Translations under genes and position numbers: made by a program
The notes under the pieces: generated by a model
Told to the model about the DNA's origin: nothing
The model's input: only the letters and a program-made list of their open reading frames with translations
The model's database searches: none
Assembly: GCA_034509735.1 (NCBI GenBank)
Contig: JACGWO010000003.1
Coordinates: 310,001 to 374,000, forward strand
Source of the DNA: Sesamum alatum
Taxonomy: Eukaryota; Streptophyta; Magnoliopsida; Lamiales; Pedaliaceae
Length of the DNA stretch: 64,000 bases
Direction: 5' to 3'
Shown here: one piece after another, positions 1-12,426 of the stretch
How the letters are laid out: every line of letters starts with the position of its first letter
Position numbering within the stretch: the stretch's first letter is position 1

Positions 1-923
1 TTCTCGGCTAGGTTGGCTTGTGGAGCAGCATGATTGGTTGGTTTCTGGTTTTGCTTTTGTTGATCCTTTCTTTGGTAGCACTGGTAGGCTTTGTGTCCGG
101 GCTTCCCACAGCAATAGCACAGTTGTTTCCCTTTCTGAATTTTGCCATCAGTTCCTTTGGACACCTTGTGCTAATTGCCTTTCTGGAACTTTTTTCCTTT
201 GTTCTGATGGAACCTGTCTCTAGAGGCAGGAGATTCAACTAAGTTAGCTTTAATTGAAAGGGAAGAGTTAGAAGTTTCCTTATCTTTCAAACGGTTGGCT
301 TCCTCTGTTCTCATGTGACTGATCAGCTCCTGGAGGGTTAGGTCCTTTTTCTTGTACTTTAAGTGATTACGGTATTCACTCCAAGTAAGAGGAAATTTTT
401 CAAGAAGCACGTTTGCTTGTAGTATCTCGCACATCTGCATGCCTTCGCTTAGTACGTCCGCCACCAGGTTCTCATATTGATGGACTTGGTCCACTATTGA
501 CTTCTCATCCACCATTTGGAACTGCAGCCACTTACCAACGACGTATTTTTTCCTGCCGGCATCATCGCCTCCACATCGTGTCTCCAAGGTGCTCCAAATG
601 TGTTTTGCACTCTTCTGGTTGACGAATAAATCAAATTGTGAGTTATTCATATGGTTCAGAAGATGGCCTCTGACCGTTTTCTTGTCTCTATCGTATTTCA
701 GCTTGGCGTCATCTTTAGATCTTTTGGCTCTTTCGGTGGTGAGAGGAATTATGGCAACTGCAGAGGTTTCTGCTGGTACAGGCGGATCTGTGAACGGCAC
801 GTAGTCTACTTCCAATTGTTCGAAGAAGATGAGTAGCTTTTGAGACCAACGTCTATAATTACTCCCATCGAGTGCCTCTAGTTTTGATAGGTCAGGCAGT
901 GTTTTCGACACAGGAACAGCCAT
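1..923 (-). pseudogene. Copia-type gag polyprotein, 5' part, one in-frame stop, leaves the window
   Basis: This is the nucleocapsid/capsid (gag) part of a Ty1-copia retrotransposon polyprotein. I start it at the ATG at 923, because the leader-like residues upstream do not resemble gag and the next residues (LSKLEALDGSNYRRWSQKLL) are the typical start of the UBN2/gag family. The body continues to 174, where an in-frame TAG (171-173) interrupts it. Reading past this stop in the same frame gives basic residues and then a complete CCHC zinc knuckle (C-x2-C-x4-H-x4-C, at 119-78), so the TAG lies between the gag body and the RNA-binding knuckle. The frame stays open to the window edge; protease and pol would lie outside. 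The family assignment is strong from gag plus knuckle. Whether the TAG is a dead mutation or is read through cannot be told from sequence alone. Confidence 0.85.
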
Positions 924-1024
924 TGAGTAAGGCAAATTCGCTTTCAAATTGTAAATGAAAATAACGGCTGTAAATGAGACAAAAAACTGGAAAACAAAAA
1001 TCTGGTTCTGTCGTGGAGAACCAC

Positions 1025-1586
1025 TGCCTTGAAAATGAATTTTCGGTGCTACCGCGGTGCAAATAAAAATAACCGATCGCTCCCCAAGGTTCACACAGCT
1101 ACACTCTCTAACTCACGTGCACTTGTGATAGAGAATGTGGAAACAACTTACAAAAAACACTCAGAATGAAAGAAGGAAGAGCAGAGGAAGAAGAACTCGA
1201 AATAGAGAGGAGGGGTCGGATATTTTGTGTATGAAATGCAGCAGAAGCTGCAGCTATTTATAGGAGCAAAACCGAGAGGAGTTTGAGAGAAATATGCTGC
1301 ACAAACACTCAACAAAGCAGCAAAAATCGGATTCAAGGAGTATTTTTCTCAACCTCCAAGACTTGGTCAAATTGAACCATTCAAACCTCAAATCTGCAGA
1401 AAAATAAAGTTTTTTCTCCAAAAAGAATATGTCACGCGTGTGTGGCAATTCTTCCAAAATCCACCTATTAACGGTTCTTATCCAAAGAGTGTAGAGAAAG
1501 CTCAATATAAGTGTTGCAATATAAGGGTGTAAAATCTATGTGGGACAAAGGCAATGAGAGAAACAAGATGTTAGTCATTCCCAACA
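1025..1586 (-). repeat. Probable 5' LTR of the minus-strand Copia element
   Basis: On the minus strand the sequence starting at 1586 reads TGTTGGGAATGACTAAC, a classic Copia LTR start, and lies at the right place upstream of the gag start at 923. The end is set at 1025, where the minus strand reads AAGGCA. The following GTGGTTCTCCACGACA is where a primer-binding site should be, but it does not match the common initiator-Met site seen in the other Copia elements here. The second LTR is outside the window, so the 3' boundary is a guess. Confidence 0.4.
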
Positions 1587-2417
1587 AAGATGTCATCTTC
1601 GAATTTCCTGTAACAGAGCCCTGAAGACCCTCTACTATTTCTAGATTTACTGTTACTGCTTTCGTTAATTGAAGATACACATTTTTTGTATGATGAGTTG
1701 TTTGAAGTTTTGACTTAGAGAAATGTCGAAGGCTTGCCCGGATGGATGCTCATTTTTGCCAAAAAAAAAAAAAAAAGTATATGATGCACATACTTTTAAG
1801 AATTTTGTATGCATTACTTCTCTATATGAAAAATAGGTAAATACATCTTGCCCCCCAAAATTATTCAAGATGTAATATTTACTCCGATAAACTAACAAAT
1901 ATAACACTTACCCTTCTGATTAGATAATATTGCCCCTCATATCTTGAATAATTATATTATTCTCAGTATATTCTAGTATTTTGCACATTTGAATCATCAC
2001 TAAATTATTTCGACTTTAAAAGAATTTTTAATAAGTGAAGAATTTAAATTAAAAGTGTAGTAATAAGTTAATATATATATATAATAGATACACAAATATA
2101 ATATCCCTAACTACTCATATATACTTTAGAAAAGAAATAGAACAATATATATATATATATATGCTTAACCAAAAGTAAAACACCTTTAGAAAAAAAATGA
2201 ATACATATATTTTAGCATATTTTTTAAATAAAATATATTTAAAAACTGGATATGTAATTACTTATTTTTATCTAAAAAAATTAAATAGTTAACAACTTAA
2301 TTTTATTACCAGATTAATAAAATTTTAGAAGAAAGTTTTTGGTGAATTTATTGTACTCATTCATTGCTTCACTTTTTTTTTAAAAAAAAAAAAAAAGAAA
2401 TATAGCAATAGGATTAA
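1587..2417. other. AT-rich intergenic sequence with TA dinucleotide runs
   Basis: No coding sequence or element ends recognised. It holds short (TA)n runs near 2074-2082 and 2144-2161 and A/T homopolymers near 1762 and 2380. Confidence 0.5.
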
Positions 2418-3169
2418 TTATGTCAAATCGGCATTGCTCAAGCAAAAACGTTGAGCCTCAGCAACAGAGAAAGTAGCACCCTCCATGCGTGCTCTTGCAT
2501 GAACAGCAAGTTTATGCACAAGAGTGTTCCTGACACGATTAACATGACTAAAGGAAATAGAAGAATAAAACTTCAGAGAGTCACGAATATCTGAGACTAA
2601 GGGACCAAATGGAGGAACCAATCGAACAACGACGACAACTTTCGTTTTGAAATGAGCTAGAGCCAGTCACCCTCAATAATCGCGGTCAATTTTGGTTCTA
2701 AAGCTAAGACAACAGCTTCTCTGGCAACCATTGTCTCCCCAAATTTAGGACTAGCATTCCTACTGAAACGATATGATACCCACGCAACGATCACCCCCGT
2801 TGCATCTCTAGCCACAACTCCAATTCCAGTTTTGCGTCCGTTAGCAAAGCAGGCTTCATCAAAGTTGATTTTGATAACCCCTGTAGAAGGCCTTGTCCAT
2901 TTTGAGTCTGTCAGCATTCTTAGAGTGCTGGTTTGCGATTTAACAGTCTCCCTAAAGGAACAAAGGAGGGAATCAGCAAAATTAACCACTTGATCAGCCC
3001 GAAGAAAGACGTTCTCCATGCCGAATTTGTTATGACCATACCAAAGAAACCAATAAGTAACCAGGAACCGATCAAAATCATAGCCTTCCAAGGACGAAGC
3101 CACAGAGAAAATCAAGTCAGTAGCATTTCTTGATGATGAATAATATGGCCTATGTCCCCTCCATCCCAA
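2418..3169 (-). pseudogene. LINE-type RNase H domain fragment (RVT_3-like), frameshifted
   Basis: This encodes the C-terminal RNase H-like domain of a plant LINE ORF2 protein. From 3169 downward, a linker (residues like FLVTYWFLWYGHNKF) is followed by the RNase H core. Its acidic positions are visible: Asp in INFDEACF, Glu in ETMVAREAVVLAL and Asp in IIEGDW. After GDW the frame stops, and the domain continues one frame over at 2621-2418, where SFSHVNRVRNTLVHKLAVHA matches the usual end of this domain (the H-V-x-R-x-x-N-x-x-A-H type motif). At least one frameshift near 2625-2660 therefore separates the pieces. No reverse transcriptase is found upstream on this strand, so this is an isolated 3' fragment. 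It could instead be a domesticated RNase H-like gene, but the frameshift argues against that. Confidence 0.75.
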
Positions 3170-3446
3170 TCACTAAATGGATGGCAAGCCACGAGCAAAT
3201 CAGCCCACTTCTGATCTTAGCCCATTTTGTTGTTCTTGTTCGAGGCCCGACCCATCTCCATGGGTCGACCCGGCCCCGATCACTTAAAAGGGGGTCTCTG
3301 CCCCTTTTCTCTCTTCAGAATCCTAAACCTAACTTACATCTTCCTCTTCCGTCGCCTCGTCTCTGATGCTCTTCGGTTTTTTTCACCATCTCCATCTCCC
3401 CCATTCTCCGATGGTTGTGCTTCTCTCTCTCCTTCACTATAAAAAA

Positions 3447-3905
3447 TGTTGGGGGATGATGGATGTTGAATAACCTAATATCCAGTAATCTGTCTTCCCT
3501 TCTCCCTTTCCAATATTCCTGTGGTTCTTCGTGAACAAGCGTGTTTGGCTTTCTATGAGTGGTGTTTGACTCTTAGTGGGTGGATGGCTGGCTCTGGGTT
3601 GTGCAACCTTAGTGGTTGCGGGCGCTTGGTGATTGTATGTCGCCTCCCCTTTGGATCTGGCAATCTGAGCCTTACTGGAATATCCATTATCATTTCTCTC
3701 TTATGTTTCTGTATATATATATATATTATATATATATTATTATTACTATTATTCCTAACATTCTTCTATGTCTTGTTTTTCCCCAATTCAAATTTGTAAT
3801 TTAAGGGTTTCTATAAACCCATCCCCCTCTGTAATAGTTTAAAAAAGTTAGGTGTTCTTGGGATCGGATATATCTTACCACTACAGGAGGACTGAAAGTC
3901 CAACA
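3447..3905 (+). repeat. Copia LTR (5' LTR), TGTTGG...CCAACA
   Basis: The LTR begins TGTTGG at 3447 and ends CCAACA at 3905, a 6-bp terminal inverted repeat, and is followed after one G by a primer-binding site. An alternating TA stretch at 3712-3740 is a candidate TATA/promoter region. Length is 459 bp. No matching 3' LTR was found, so the element is truncated downstream. Confidence 0.75.
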
Positions 3906-3906
3906 G

Positions 3907-3919
3907 TGGTATCAGAGCC
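3907..3919 (+). other. Primer-binding site, initiator tRNA-Met type
   Basis: TGGTATCAGAGCC lies one base after the LTR end. This is the standard minus-strand priming site of plant Ty1-copia elements. Confidence 0.85.
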
Positions 3920-4399
3920 GGTTCAAAGCTCGTCTCCTCCGGTGCCGTAAGATTGTTCCTTAAACTCCCTAAATCTAACTTCTGCCTATCTAGTAACTGT
4001 GTGTGCTATAATCTCCTATTGTGCTTTGTGCTATTTCTATGAAATCTGATATTGTCCTTAGTGGAACTGGACTTTACCCTTGCTTTGTGCTATATTGCTT
4101 TGTGGCAAAATTCCGCATTTAAGTAATCTCTAATATATTAGCTTAGTTAGTGATGATACTAATATTATTATTACTTTGTGTATTCTGTTATTGAGCATGG
4201 ATCATTATTGTTTCATCTTTTGACCAAAGACCAATCCCTTTTCTTATTTCTCACTGGTCGAGCCCCAGAGGCTGCATTGTATCTGGTCGAGAGTAAGTCA
4301 AGGAACCCTTGCCTGAGAATTGCTAATACTGTTAATTATATCTTCTGCAATCTGTAACTTACTACTTTTGTTGTTAAACCTGCATTTGTTACTCTATCA

Positions 4400-5373
4400 T
4401 GGCTGGTTATAATATGTACTTCCTTTCGATGGTAAAACTGATTTCTCTATTTGGCAAACAACAGATGAAAGGTATCCTAATTCAACAAAAAGTCTTTCGA
4501 AGCTATTGGTGGTAAATATGCTAAAACTATTGTTGGCACAAAAACAAGTTAAAAATGATGAATAGAATGCCTACTCCTCTATCATTCGCTCGGCATCTGT
4601 CTGATAATGTTGTAAGAAAGGTAATGGAAAGCAAAATTGTTGCTAAGGAATTATTGGAAAAAACTAGAAGAACTGTACATTGAAAACTTCTTTACCCGGT
4701 AAGACTTTTTTTACTTGAAAATTCTTTAGATAATAAATTGGACTTGTCTAAAAACATTGAAGAAAACCATGATGAAATTACCAAAGTTAATTCAACACAT
4801 TAAACTAAACTGGTGATAAGAATATTCATGACTACACCCTATTCCTTCAGTTTTACTAAATGCTATCCTTGAAACTTATAGTAATATATAAAGTCAGCCA
4901 TTAAGCATGGTAGAGATAATGTTAATCTGACACTGTTATTATGGGTTAAAAAGCAAAGAAATGAACTTAAAAGCTAATAAACCCAGTTAAGTACAGAATG
5001 GGGTTAATCACATTAGGGGAAGAACTAAAAAATCGAAAACTTCCGACTAAGCAAATATAAGAAAACAAGTAAAGGGAAGAGTAGAAGTCGGACTAGGTCA
5101 TTAGAGTCCAAAACTAGGGATGAACAAAATCTTCTAAAGATAGAAGATGTTACAAAACTGTGGGGAAAAAGGGTATTACATTAAAGATTGTAAAAAGCCT
5201 AAAAATGATAAGAATAAAGAGATGCGGAATGTAACAACAGAAGATAACTCAAGGGAAGTTTATATGATCTATGATGTTAATTCAGCTAAAACTTCCTTTA
5301 AAAATATGAATGAATTGCTCATTGACTCTGATGAGTTACATTTCACATGTGCTCCTTTAAAGGAAATTTTTAC
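4400..5373 (+). pseudogene. Decayed Copia gag to protease start (TNT1-like family)
   Basis: This is the remnant of the gag gene belonging to the LTR at 3447. At 4431-4480 the translation, with frameshifts, gives FDGKTDFSIW, a conserved gag opening. Near 4560-4690 there are gag-like helices (NRMPTPLSF, SDNVVRKVMESKIVAKELLEK). At 5150-5200 a knuckle-like stretch reads QNCGEKGYYIKDCKKP, which keeps most of a CCHC finger. After it, DSDELHFTCAP (about 5325-5355) corresponds to the protease active-site region, normally D-S/T-G, here without the Gly. There are many stops and frameshifts. The copy ends where the TIR element starting near 5383 begins. The gag identity is clear in pieces; exact frames cannot be joined with certainty. 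Confidence 0.7.
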
Positions 5374-5382
5374 AAATTATAG

Positions 5383-7657
5383 AAGAAGGAAAAATACAGG
5401 GACCCCCCGCTGTGATATTGGGATCACTAACAATCAAATAAAAGAAAAAACCCTTGTGTGAAAATAAGTCTCAATTACACCCCCTATGTTAAAGAGAAAC
5501 AAAGATTAAAAAACCCCCTGTGGCGAATTTTTGTTGCCCACGCGCTTGATGACTGCGCCTGGGCCTATGCAAAATGTTCGCATTTTCTGACATTTTTTCC
5601 TCCCTTTCTCCCCCTCTTTTTAAGAGCAAAACTGAAGGTACCCGCAAACCTAATGCTCGTTGAAAAAACTTTTTTCTTCTCTTTCTTGCACATCCAAGCT
5701 CCAAAAAAAAATTCAAAAAAAAATTATAAAAAAATAAATTCAAAAACAGTCATTGCACAACAAAACAAATTCGACAGGAAAAAAAATCGAGCATACAAGG
5801 AAGTGCTCGATTGAGGTTTCATCTTCTATACCCATTTTGCTTGGATTACAGATTGCAAAGGCCTAGTATATATTGGAAACGTATTAACATATAGAGTAGA
5901 CGGTACAAGTTGTGGAGTAATTGTTGGCAGGAATTTAATTGTTTTGTAATTATTTTCGTTGTAGGTACAAACCCGAAAGAGCAAAACATGGGCAACCAAG
6001 TGGGATTCCCGGTGATAACGTGATTTGGGAGGTGCAACAGGTGACGCAGGTCTTGAAAGGATGAATTTTTCACGTACGAAGAATGCACAAGATGGATTTG
6101 ATATTATAGATGAAGTGGATCGAAAGCGTCAAATTGTGGAAGATCAAATTTTAACTGTTCAAAGGCACGCAAAAATGGTTTTAGCGAATGTTAATTTTGT
6201 TGGATAGGAGTTAGTACTGTCTCTTTCTTGTGGTTTTTTATTCTATTAATGAAGTAAATTCAAGTGTTTGGCAATTGACAGTTTATGATTAATAAGATTA
6301 AAATGGTAAAATGTGTGATTTAGCCAATTAAAATGTGCGAAAATTGGAAATGGCAGTACTTATGAAAACAAAACTTAAAAACAGTAAAGAATTATGATTT
6401 CATTGACCACATTGCAAGCAAAACATTGCCAAAATATTCTGAAGTTTGGTCACAAGGCAATAATTAGACAAAATTCTAGACAGTGGGTTCAAAGAAATTG
6501 CAGCCAAAATGTACAGCCATATGCCAAAAATTCAACCCCAATGTACATACATGGTAACAACATACAAAAATAACCAACATATTCAATGCAAAAAATGTGT
6601 GTAACGAACATTACAAAAGAAAACAACCTACTTTTATGGCCTCCATGGCCTTTTCTTTGACCTCTCTCTAATTTTTTCGAAACTTGAGGGATTGTCAGGC
6701 CTTTTATTTCTGAATTGAATTGCTCACCCAGTTTTTGTCCCCCATCAAAGCACATTGCGAGGCCAGCCCGTTGATATCACAGTTTCCCTGGCAGATACAC
6801 ACAAAGAAAAAAAACAACAAAGAAAGAAAATGATTCAAAGCAGAAAAATAAAAACAAGGGCTAACAGTGTAAACTGTACAGCAGGTGCAGATGGCAGGGT
6901 GTGCCCTGAAATTGTGCTGTTGTAGATGGTGAGCTGTTCTTATTTCCCAAGATTTTATAATGAAAAAAATTATAAATATAATAAAGTCCTACATATGAAA
7001 CTCACCTCACTACAAACATTTTTGTCGTTTACCCTTGGAATACAAATCGGAAACCAAAACCCCAAGTGAAACCGCAAAAGAAACCCGCTCATGACGAATA
7101 AAATAAGCGGTTTTCAGAAAAATTTAAAAGAAAGAATGTAGATATGAGCTAACTCTTACCTCTTTACCAACAATACAGCAAGATTCTCGTCCGAAAAACT
7201 CTACACATGAACATATAAACAGTTTTCAAACTGTCCAAAGCAATAAACCCAACAGAAATATAAAAAAATTAACCAATTATAGATCGTTACCGTTTTTAAA
7301 CCTTTTCAGTAAGATTCTATCGTTTCTTTTACAAATTTAAAACGTGAGATTGACGGATTTTTGAACACCAAGATTTGTTCGTTTTCTCTGTAGGATGTGA
7401 AGAACTAGGGTTTTCTTTTTTTTTTTTCACTCTGAAAAACGTTCAATGCAAGATCTCATGGTCTGCACTGAGTCACAACTCCTTCATATATATGGAGGGC
7501 TCTTTAGTCTTGCCTCTTCAAAAAGTGTGCACATGTTGACCAAGGGGGCAGTGATTTTTTCTCTAAACACAGGGGTGTGGACTGATTCTTTAATTATCAG
7601 GGTTTTTTTTATATTGCCAATAACACAGGGGGGGCAAAATGGAAATTTAAAAACCCC
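5383..7657. mobile_element. Candidate Mutator-type TIR element with unidentified cargo
   Basis: The ends are degenerate inverted repeats: the left side has CCCCCC-G-CTGTG-ATATTGG near 5404, and the reverse complement of the right side has GCCCCCCCTGTGTTATTGG near 7635. Both continue inward with ACCCT, ACACCCC and TGTT-rich blocks. The flanks are AAATTATAG (5374-5382) and AAATTATAA (7658-7666), an eight-of-nine match expected for a Mutator-like element. Length would be 2275 bp. The interior (ORFs of 60-118 codons on both strands, for example 5458-5814 + and 6489-6755 -) matches no family I recognise. No transposase is visible, so it would be non-autonomous. Confidence 0.5.
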
Positions 7658-7689
7658 AAATTATAAACCATGTAGTATGGGGTTGTGTG

Positions 7690-9520
7690 TGTTAAGAATA
7701 GGTGCCAGAATGCCAAATTGGATTGGCAGTTTTTGGTACTATTTAGCAATCGTTATTGAACTTGATGAATATAGGTAAGTATTCATCCCATGCAGCTATG
7801 GGTTTGTTTGTGCTTTAACTGATTACATTAACGACATTTTTAAATGTTCACAACAAAATGGCCCATACAGATCAAGTTAGATAACCCATGAGTTGAGGTC
7901 TGCGCATTGGATGGGCAGCTATTAAACCAACTTCTGAGGGTTTGGTTTGGAATGTTCCAAGTTCGAGGAACCTCGAGACAGGGCATCGAGGGTCCTTAGA
8001 GACTTGCACTAAGGATTGCATTCAATGGAGTAGAGTGTCATGTTCAATCGCGACAGAGTGAACGTCTATGCAATATTAGTGGGTTAGTTGACATACGCTT
8101 ACCCAAGGGTGTTAGCTGTCAAGTTTGTGATTTCACCGAGGCAGTGCACACTGACTTGGCAGGAATCGTCATATGGAAGGCCTTGGATGGCTTGGTCGGT
8201 ATGTACTGGAATTCCGTCCGATAGTCGCAGATTAGTCCTTGGACTTGAGGAATCATGGCAGTCCACATGCATATGAAAGGTTGGTCTACAGGGTCCTGGC
8301 AAAAGATGTCCGTATACTAGGATACGTTCATTATAAGGCCTTATCCCAGTGCATCAAGGCCGAACAATGTATGAGGACGGTGATTCCAAGATAGGATCCG
8401 TCACCTGTCAGTAATAGGACAGTCAAATCTCCTATGCGCGTCTGAGACGGTTAAGCCTTTAAAGTTTGTGGCCAAGCGATTGGTCGAACTGGGAATGTGT
8501 TTCCAAAGTCGATCAATAGAGCAGACGTATCTCGAGTTATTGAGTATAGTGTCTAGATACAGGATGGGAACCGACGCCCAGTTCCATCCCCTAAACTTAG
8601 ACCGCGAGACGGATGATGGAAGGACCGTACTAAATTGATATTCGAGGGGTCTAAATGTTCATGCCAACATTTACCTAGTTTCTAGTGCCATGGACGCGTT
8701 GCTGATGGCCACCTATGGTGACGGGCGTTTTTCGATTAATGGTTGATTGGGAAATAGTTTTTGATTAAATTGGATTTAATCTGACAAGTTGTGTTGGAAC
8801 ACAAGCCCAACTCTAGCGCACGGTGAACCTAACAGTCCACACACAAATCATTAGGAATTGGTAGAAATAATTTGGAATTAATTCTAGAAGAAGCGAATTA
8901 ATTTAGAATTTGGATTAAATTATTCAAGGAGAAAAATAAATGATTGGAATCAAAATTTATTGGGAAATTTCATTGAATGATGGTCCAAGAATTAATTAAT
9001 GGATTAGTTAAGTTTTTGGACTTAGAACCTTTAAATTTAATTGGATTAATTTATCGGTTTGGATTCAATTAATTGATTTGGATCAATTAAATTAAAGTTC
9101 GGACTATGTTATTTAATTGATTAAATAAAACTTATGGGCTTAATTGGATTGAGAATAATTGGATTAATTAATGCCCAATGAACTTTGTTTGGACTTAATT
9201 TAATTAGATTAAAATAAAAGTCCAAGACTAGTAGTCCTAGTCCATGAAAAAATTCAATTTAATAGCAAGTGAAGGGAAGATTAAATCTTCCATGATGAGG
9301 CAGCATGGTGACCAGCCTTATATGGTTTGGTGGGTGGTTTTATTTGCTATTATGATGCATGGTTATGTAGATAATGGTGTGTGTATGTAGGGTGACTTTG
9401 GAAGTTTTAACTATAAAAATTGAATTTTGAATTCAAACAACTCTATCATACACAAAACTATTCACATAACTTGTAAGGACAAGGTCTTGCACGAATTTTC
9501 CATCAAAAAACTCTCCAAAA
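7690..9520 (+). repeat. Copia B 5' LTR, subfamily b, 3' end lost
   Basis: It begins TGTTAAGAATAGGTGCC, a diverged copy of the TGTTAGAATAGGTGACC start shared by all long LTRs in this window, and runs parallel to the LTRs at 53075 and 62871. The usual LTR end and the tRNA-Met primer site are absent; a deletion appears to join LTR sequence near 9520 to the internal leader near 9660. The right boundary is approximate. Open reading frames inside (for example 8088-8276) are LTR sequence, not genes. Confidence 0.7.
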
Positions 9521-9649
9521 TCTCCTGCCCAAATATGTGCTAATTTTGCTTTTTTGAAATTGTGGGATATCCATGCATTTTTTAGAATTGATTTTCTGTA
9601 AATGCATGTTTATATTTTTTCAGTTTTTATAGCAGAAGTTAAAAAACAA

Positions 9650-10001
9650 AAAAAAAAAAGTGAAAAACGGTGTCGGCCGCCCGGCAGGGGCAGCAAGCGC
9701 GCGCGGGTGCTCGGGATCATGTGAAGAAGCGAGGAAAAATATCTTAGGGATCTCATTGGATGAGATTGGTATTGGATACCTCCCACAAAGCCTTTCCCAT
9801 GTGAATCGTAAAAGCGGGCATGGAGAATTGCATTTGTGGACTCCAACTCTACTAGGAAATGGTTTTCCCGAAAAACCCACTTGAGAGTGGTGGACTTTTT
9901 TTGAAGAATAGTGGGAGGGGTTAATGACTAAAGACTTCTTTAACTTTTGAATTCAATATTATAATAATCTACTAAATTTCTGTTTTACATTTTGAATGTA
10001 A
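9650..10001 (+). other. Copia B leader remnant with GC-rich patch
   Basis: The GC-rich patch at 9670-9712 and the following GAGGAAAAATATCTTAGG correspond to the end of the leader of Copia C (about 30600-30640 and 32190-32460). The leader of B has therefore lost roughly two kilobases relative to C. No gene. Confidence 0.6.
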
Positions 10002-11464
10002 ATGTCGAAGAATCCACTCGCTGTAATTCTTGAGACTAATAAATTTGACGGAATAAACTATAACGATTGGCTTGCGAAATCTGAGGATGGCCTAGATTTC
10101 GGAAAGCCAGGCTTACCGTTCTGATAAGCTCTTCCTTCGGGTCTTACCGGAGGGGTCCTCGTCAGAAGAGTGTTTGACGTTCAATGAATGGCAGGAGGAC
10201 AACCGCAGTGGTCCGCGCATCATACTGGCATCCATGACTAATGAGATGCCAACACAGATACAGTATGATCGGGTTAGATGATGTCAGCTCGATAATGCTA
10301 CCGCATGGTAAAGACTTTTATGCCGTACTGGACCACCAATATTAGATATGCTGCAACGAAGGCATCTTTCGGAGCTAAGATGACAGAAGGGCCGTCTGTA
10401 CACCAGCATGGAGTGATGGTGCTATCCCTAGTGGAGAAGCTCAAAGACCTCCGAGCTGATCTTGGAAAAGAGACGTACATCAATGTGATCCCTCAATCTT
10501 TTCCCCCTCGTTGAGATGACTCGTTTATCGTTAACTATAACATGAATGGGCTTGAAAAAAGACCTTCATGAGTTTGATAAACGTGTTGGTGCAATACGAG
10601 GAACGATTGAAAAGTCTCACCGTCAGTATTTGTTGGGGGAGGGCTTTGACTCAAGAGCGAAAGGCAAAGGGGCCGGACGCTGCGAAGGAAGAAGGTAAGA
10701 TTGAATCAGCCGCTGCAATGTGCTCAGAGCGCTCCTGTTGTCATGCTGGGCCGCATGGGCAATGGAAAGAGGAAGGTGTTCGGGGATGTTTTTTTTCAAA
10801 AAGTCAAGAATTGCAAAAGATGTTTTCCATATATTGTCGTGAAAAGGGGCATTTTGGAAAGGGAGTGTGTCCTAAACTCCCACGTCTCCAACCAAGGTAC
10901 ATTTGATTTGAGCTTTAACATGATTATTATTCTACTCTTGGTATTGGACCATGCTATCGAGCTTTTCATATCTACAAAGGTTTGCAGGTGATGGAAAGGA
11001 GTAGAAGACTAAGACGGAGATGGTTCTAAACCTAGGCAATGGTGGGCTATTGCCCTTCATATAAGCTATAGGACTAGTAAGGCTTAGCTATTTAGTGATC
11101 ATGTTAGGATAGAGTTGATAGGTTCCAATTATGTAACCTAGCATGATCAAATTATGTTTTTTCTATTGTTGGAGAATAAGGATTACATGTTTTTGATCAA
11201 TGAAAGTTTTGTCTTTTTTTGACAAAGAATGATTATTCTTGTCTGCTAGGTTGTTTGCATAATTGTTTCAATACCATCCCCATAATTAGATTATGAAATG
11301 CTCAAAACAAATGATGAAATGGATAATCAAGATAAACTCACAGATTTGGCATGCAGAGCTAGGTCACATTCCTCTAGATAGGATAAGGAGGTTAGTTGAT
11401 TCAAGGAGTCTAGAAAATAGACAATTTGAGCCTGTTAGCTTGCAAGTCCTTCCTGAGCAGGAAG
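10002..11464 (+). pseudogene. Copia B gag to pre-integrase region, decayed, first part
   Basis: The ATG at 10002 opens a gag of the same family as Copia C (MSKNPLAVILETNKFDG). Blocks equivalent to the gag body appear through 10600 (YAATKASFGAKMTEG; NYNMNGLEK). A damaged CCHC knuckle (CREKGHFGKGVCP) lies at about 10835-10873. Protease-equivalent sequence follows at about 10920-11040, and the pre-integrase block (ARSHSSR, LVDSRSLE-like) at 11350-11460. Many stops and frameshifts make it non-functional. The reading is broken at 11464 by insertion of the Gypsy element and resumes at 26819 after a 5-bp target duplication. Confidence 0.8.
11460..11464. repeat. Target-site duplication GGAAG (left)
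   Basis: Identical to 26814-26818; marks the insertion of the Gypsy element into Copia B. Confidence 0.85.
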
Positions 11465-12403
11465 TGTAGACAAATTAACTTGCACCCAATTCAAATGTCG
11501 ACAAGTGGAAAATATATTATTTATCTATTATATTCTATTTTTCTATTTATATTTTGGAATTTACTAAATTAATTCTAAATATAAATGGTTAAATTAATTG
11601 ATATTTAATATATATTTCGCCATCAAATCAAACGGGTCGACACGTGTCAAATTGAGGTGTTCCGGCCAATTAAATCAAGATAAATATTTTTCATATTATC
11701 TCTTCAAAAAAATACAAAAATTAAAGAGATAATATCAAAATTTGACCAATCATGTCTTCCCAAATATTTAATGTATTTATCTCTTTAAATTAAATAAAAA
11801 AGATAATACAAAATAAGTGCTCAAGTTCACCACAACTCTACCTCTTTGACAACTATATAAAGGGGTCCTTGGAACTCATGCAAAAAACACACACACACAT
11901 ACAAGCAAGACAGTATTCAAGAAGTCTTGAAATCCTCTCAAGCACAAAATCAAGGAAGATCCATGGCGTTCTAGGCAAGATTCAAGACATTCGTCGCGGT
12001 AAATCGTCCAAAGTCAGTGTTTGATGCCGACGAGAAGTCCGAAGACCGGCGAATTAACGTTATCAAGATCGATGTCCCACCTTGGCGGATGATCAAAGTC
12101 TCAAATCCACCAAGAACAAATCCCAAATTCAAGTAAAAAAAGTCAATTTATAGCATTTGATCCGGGAACAAGTCAATGACCCCGAATTAACGTTATTTAA
12201 AGTCAAAGTCAACGTCAAAGGAGATCAAACGTCAAAGTTTCACCTCCGAAGTTACCGAAGTCAAAGACTACGTTCTTGAAGAGAAGAATTACAGGTTTCA
12301 AGTAGAGATTTCACACCCACAAATACTCAAAATCAAATTCAAGAAATTCATTTATAATATTTTCTTATTTCGACAAATTCAGGAACACGAAAATTTGTTT
12401 ACA
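11465..12403 (+). repeat. Gypsy element 5' LTR
   Basis: Starts TGTAGACAAATTAA and ends TTTGTTTACA. It matches 25878-26813 along its whole length with small differences. It contains a TATA-like CTATATAAAGGGG near 11853-11865. Confidence 0.92.
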
Positions 12404-12426
12404 AATTTTGGCATGCCCAGTGGGAC
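12404..12426 (+). other. Primer-binding-site region of the Gypsy element
   Basis: Directly after the LTR end comes TTTTGGCATGCCCAGTGGG, the position and TGGC-GCCCA-type composition expected of a Gypsy primer site. The exact tRNA is not assigned. Confidence 0.6.
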
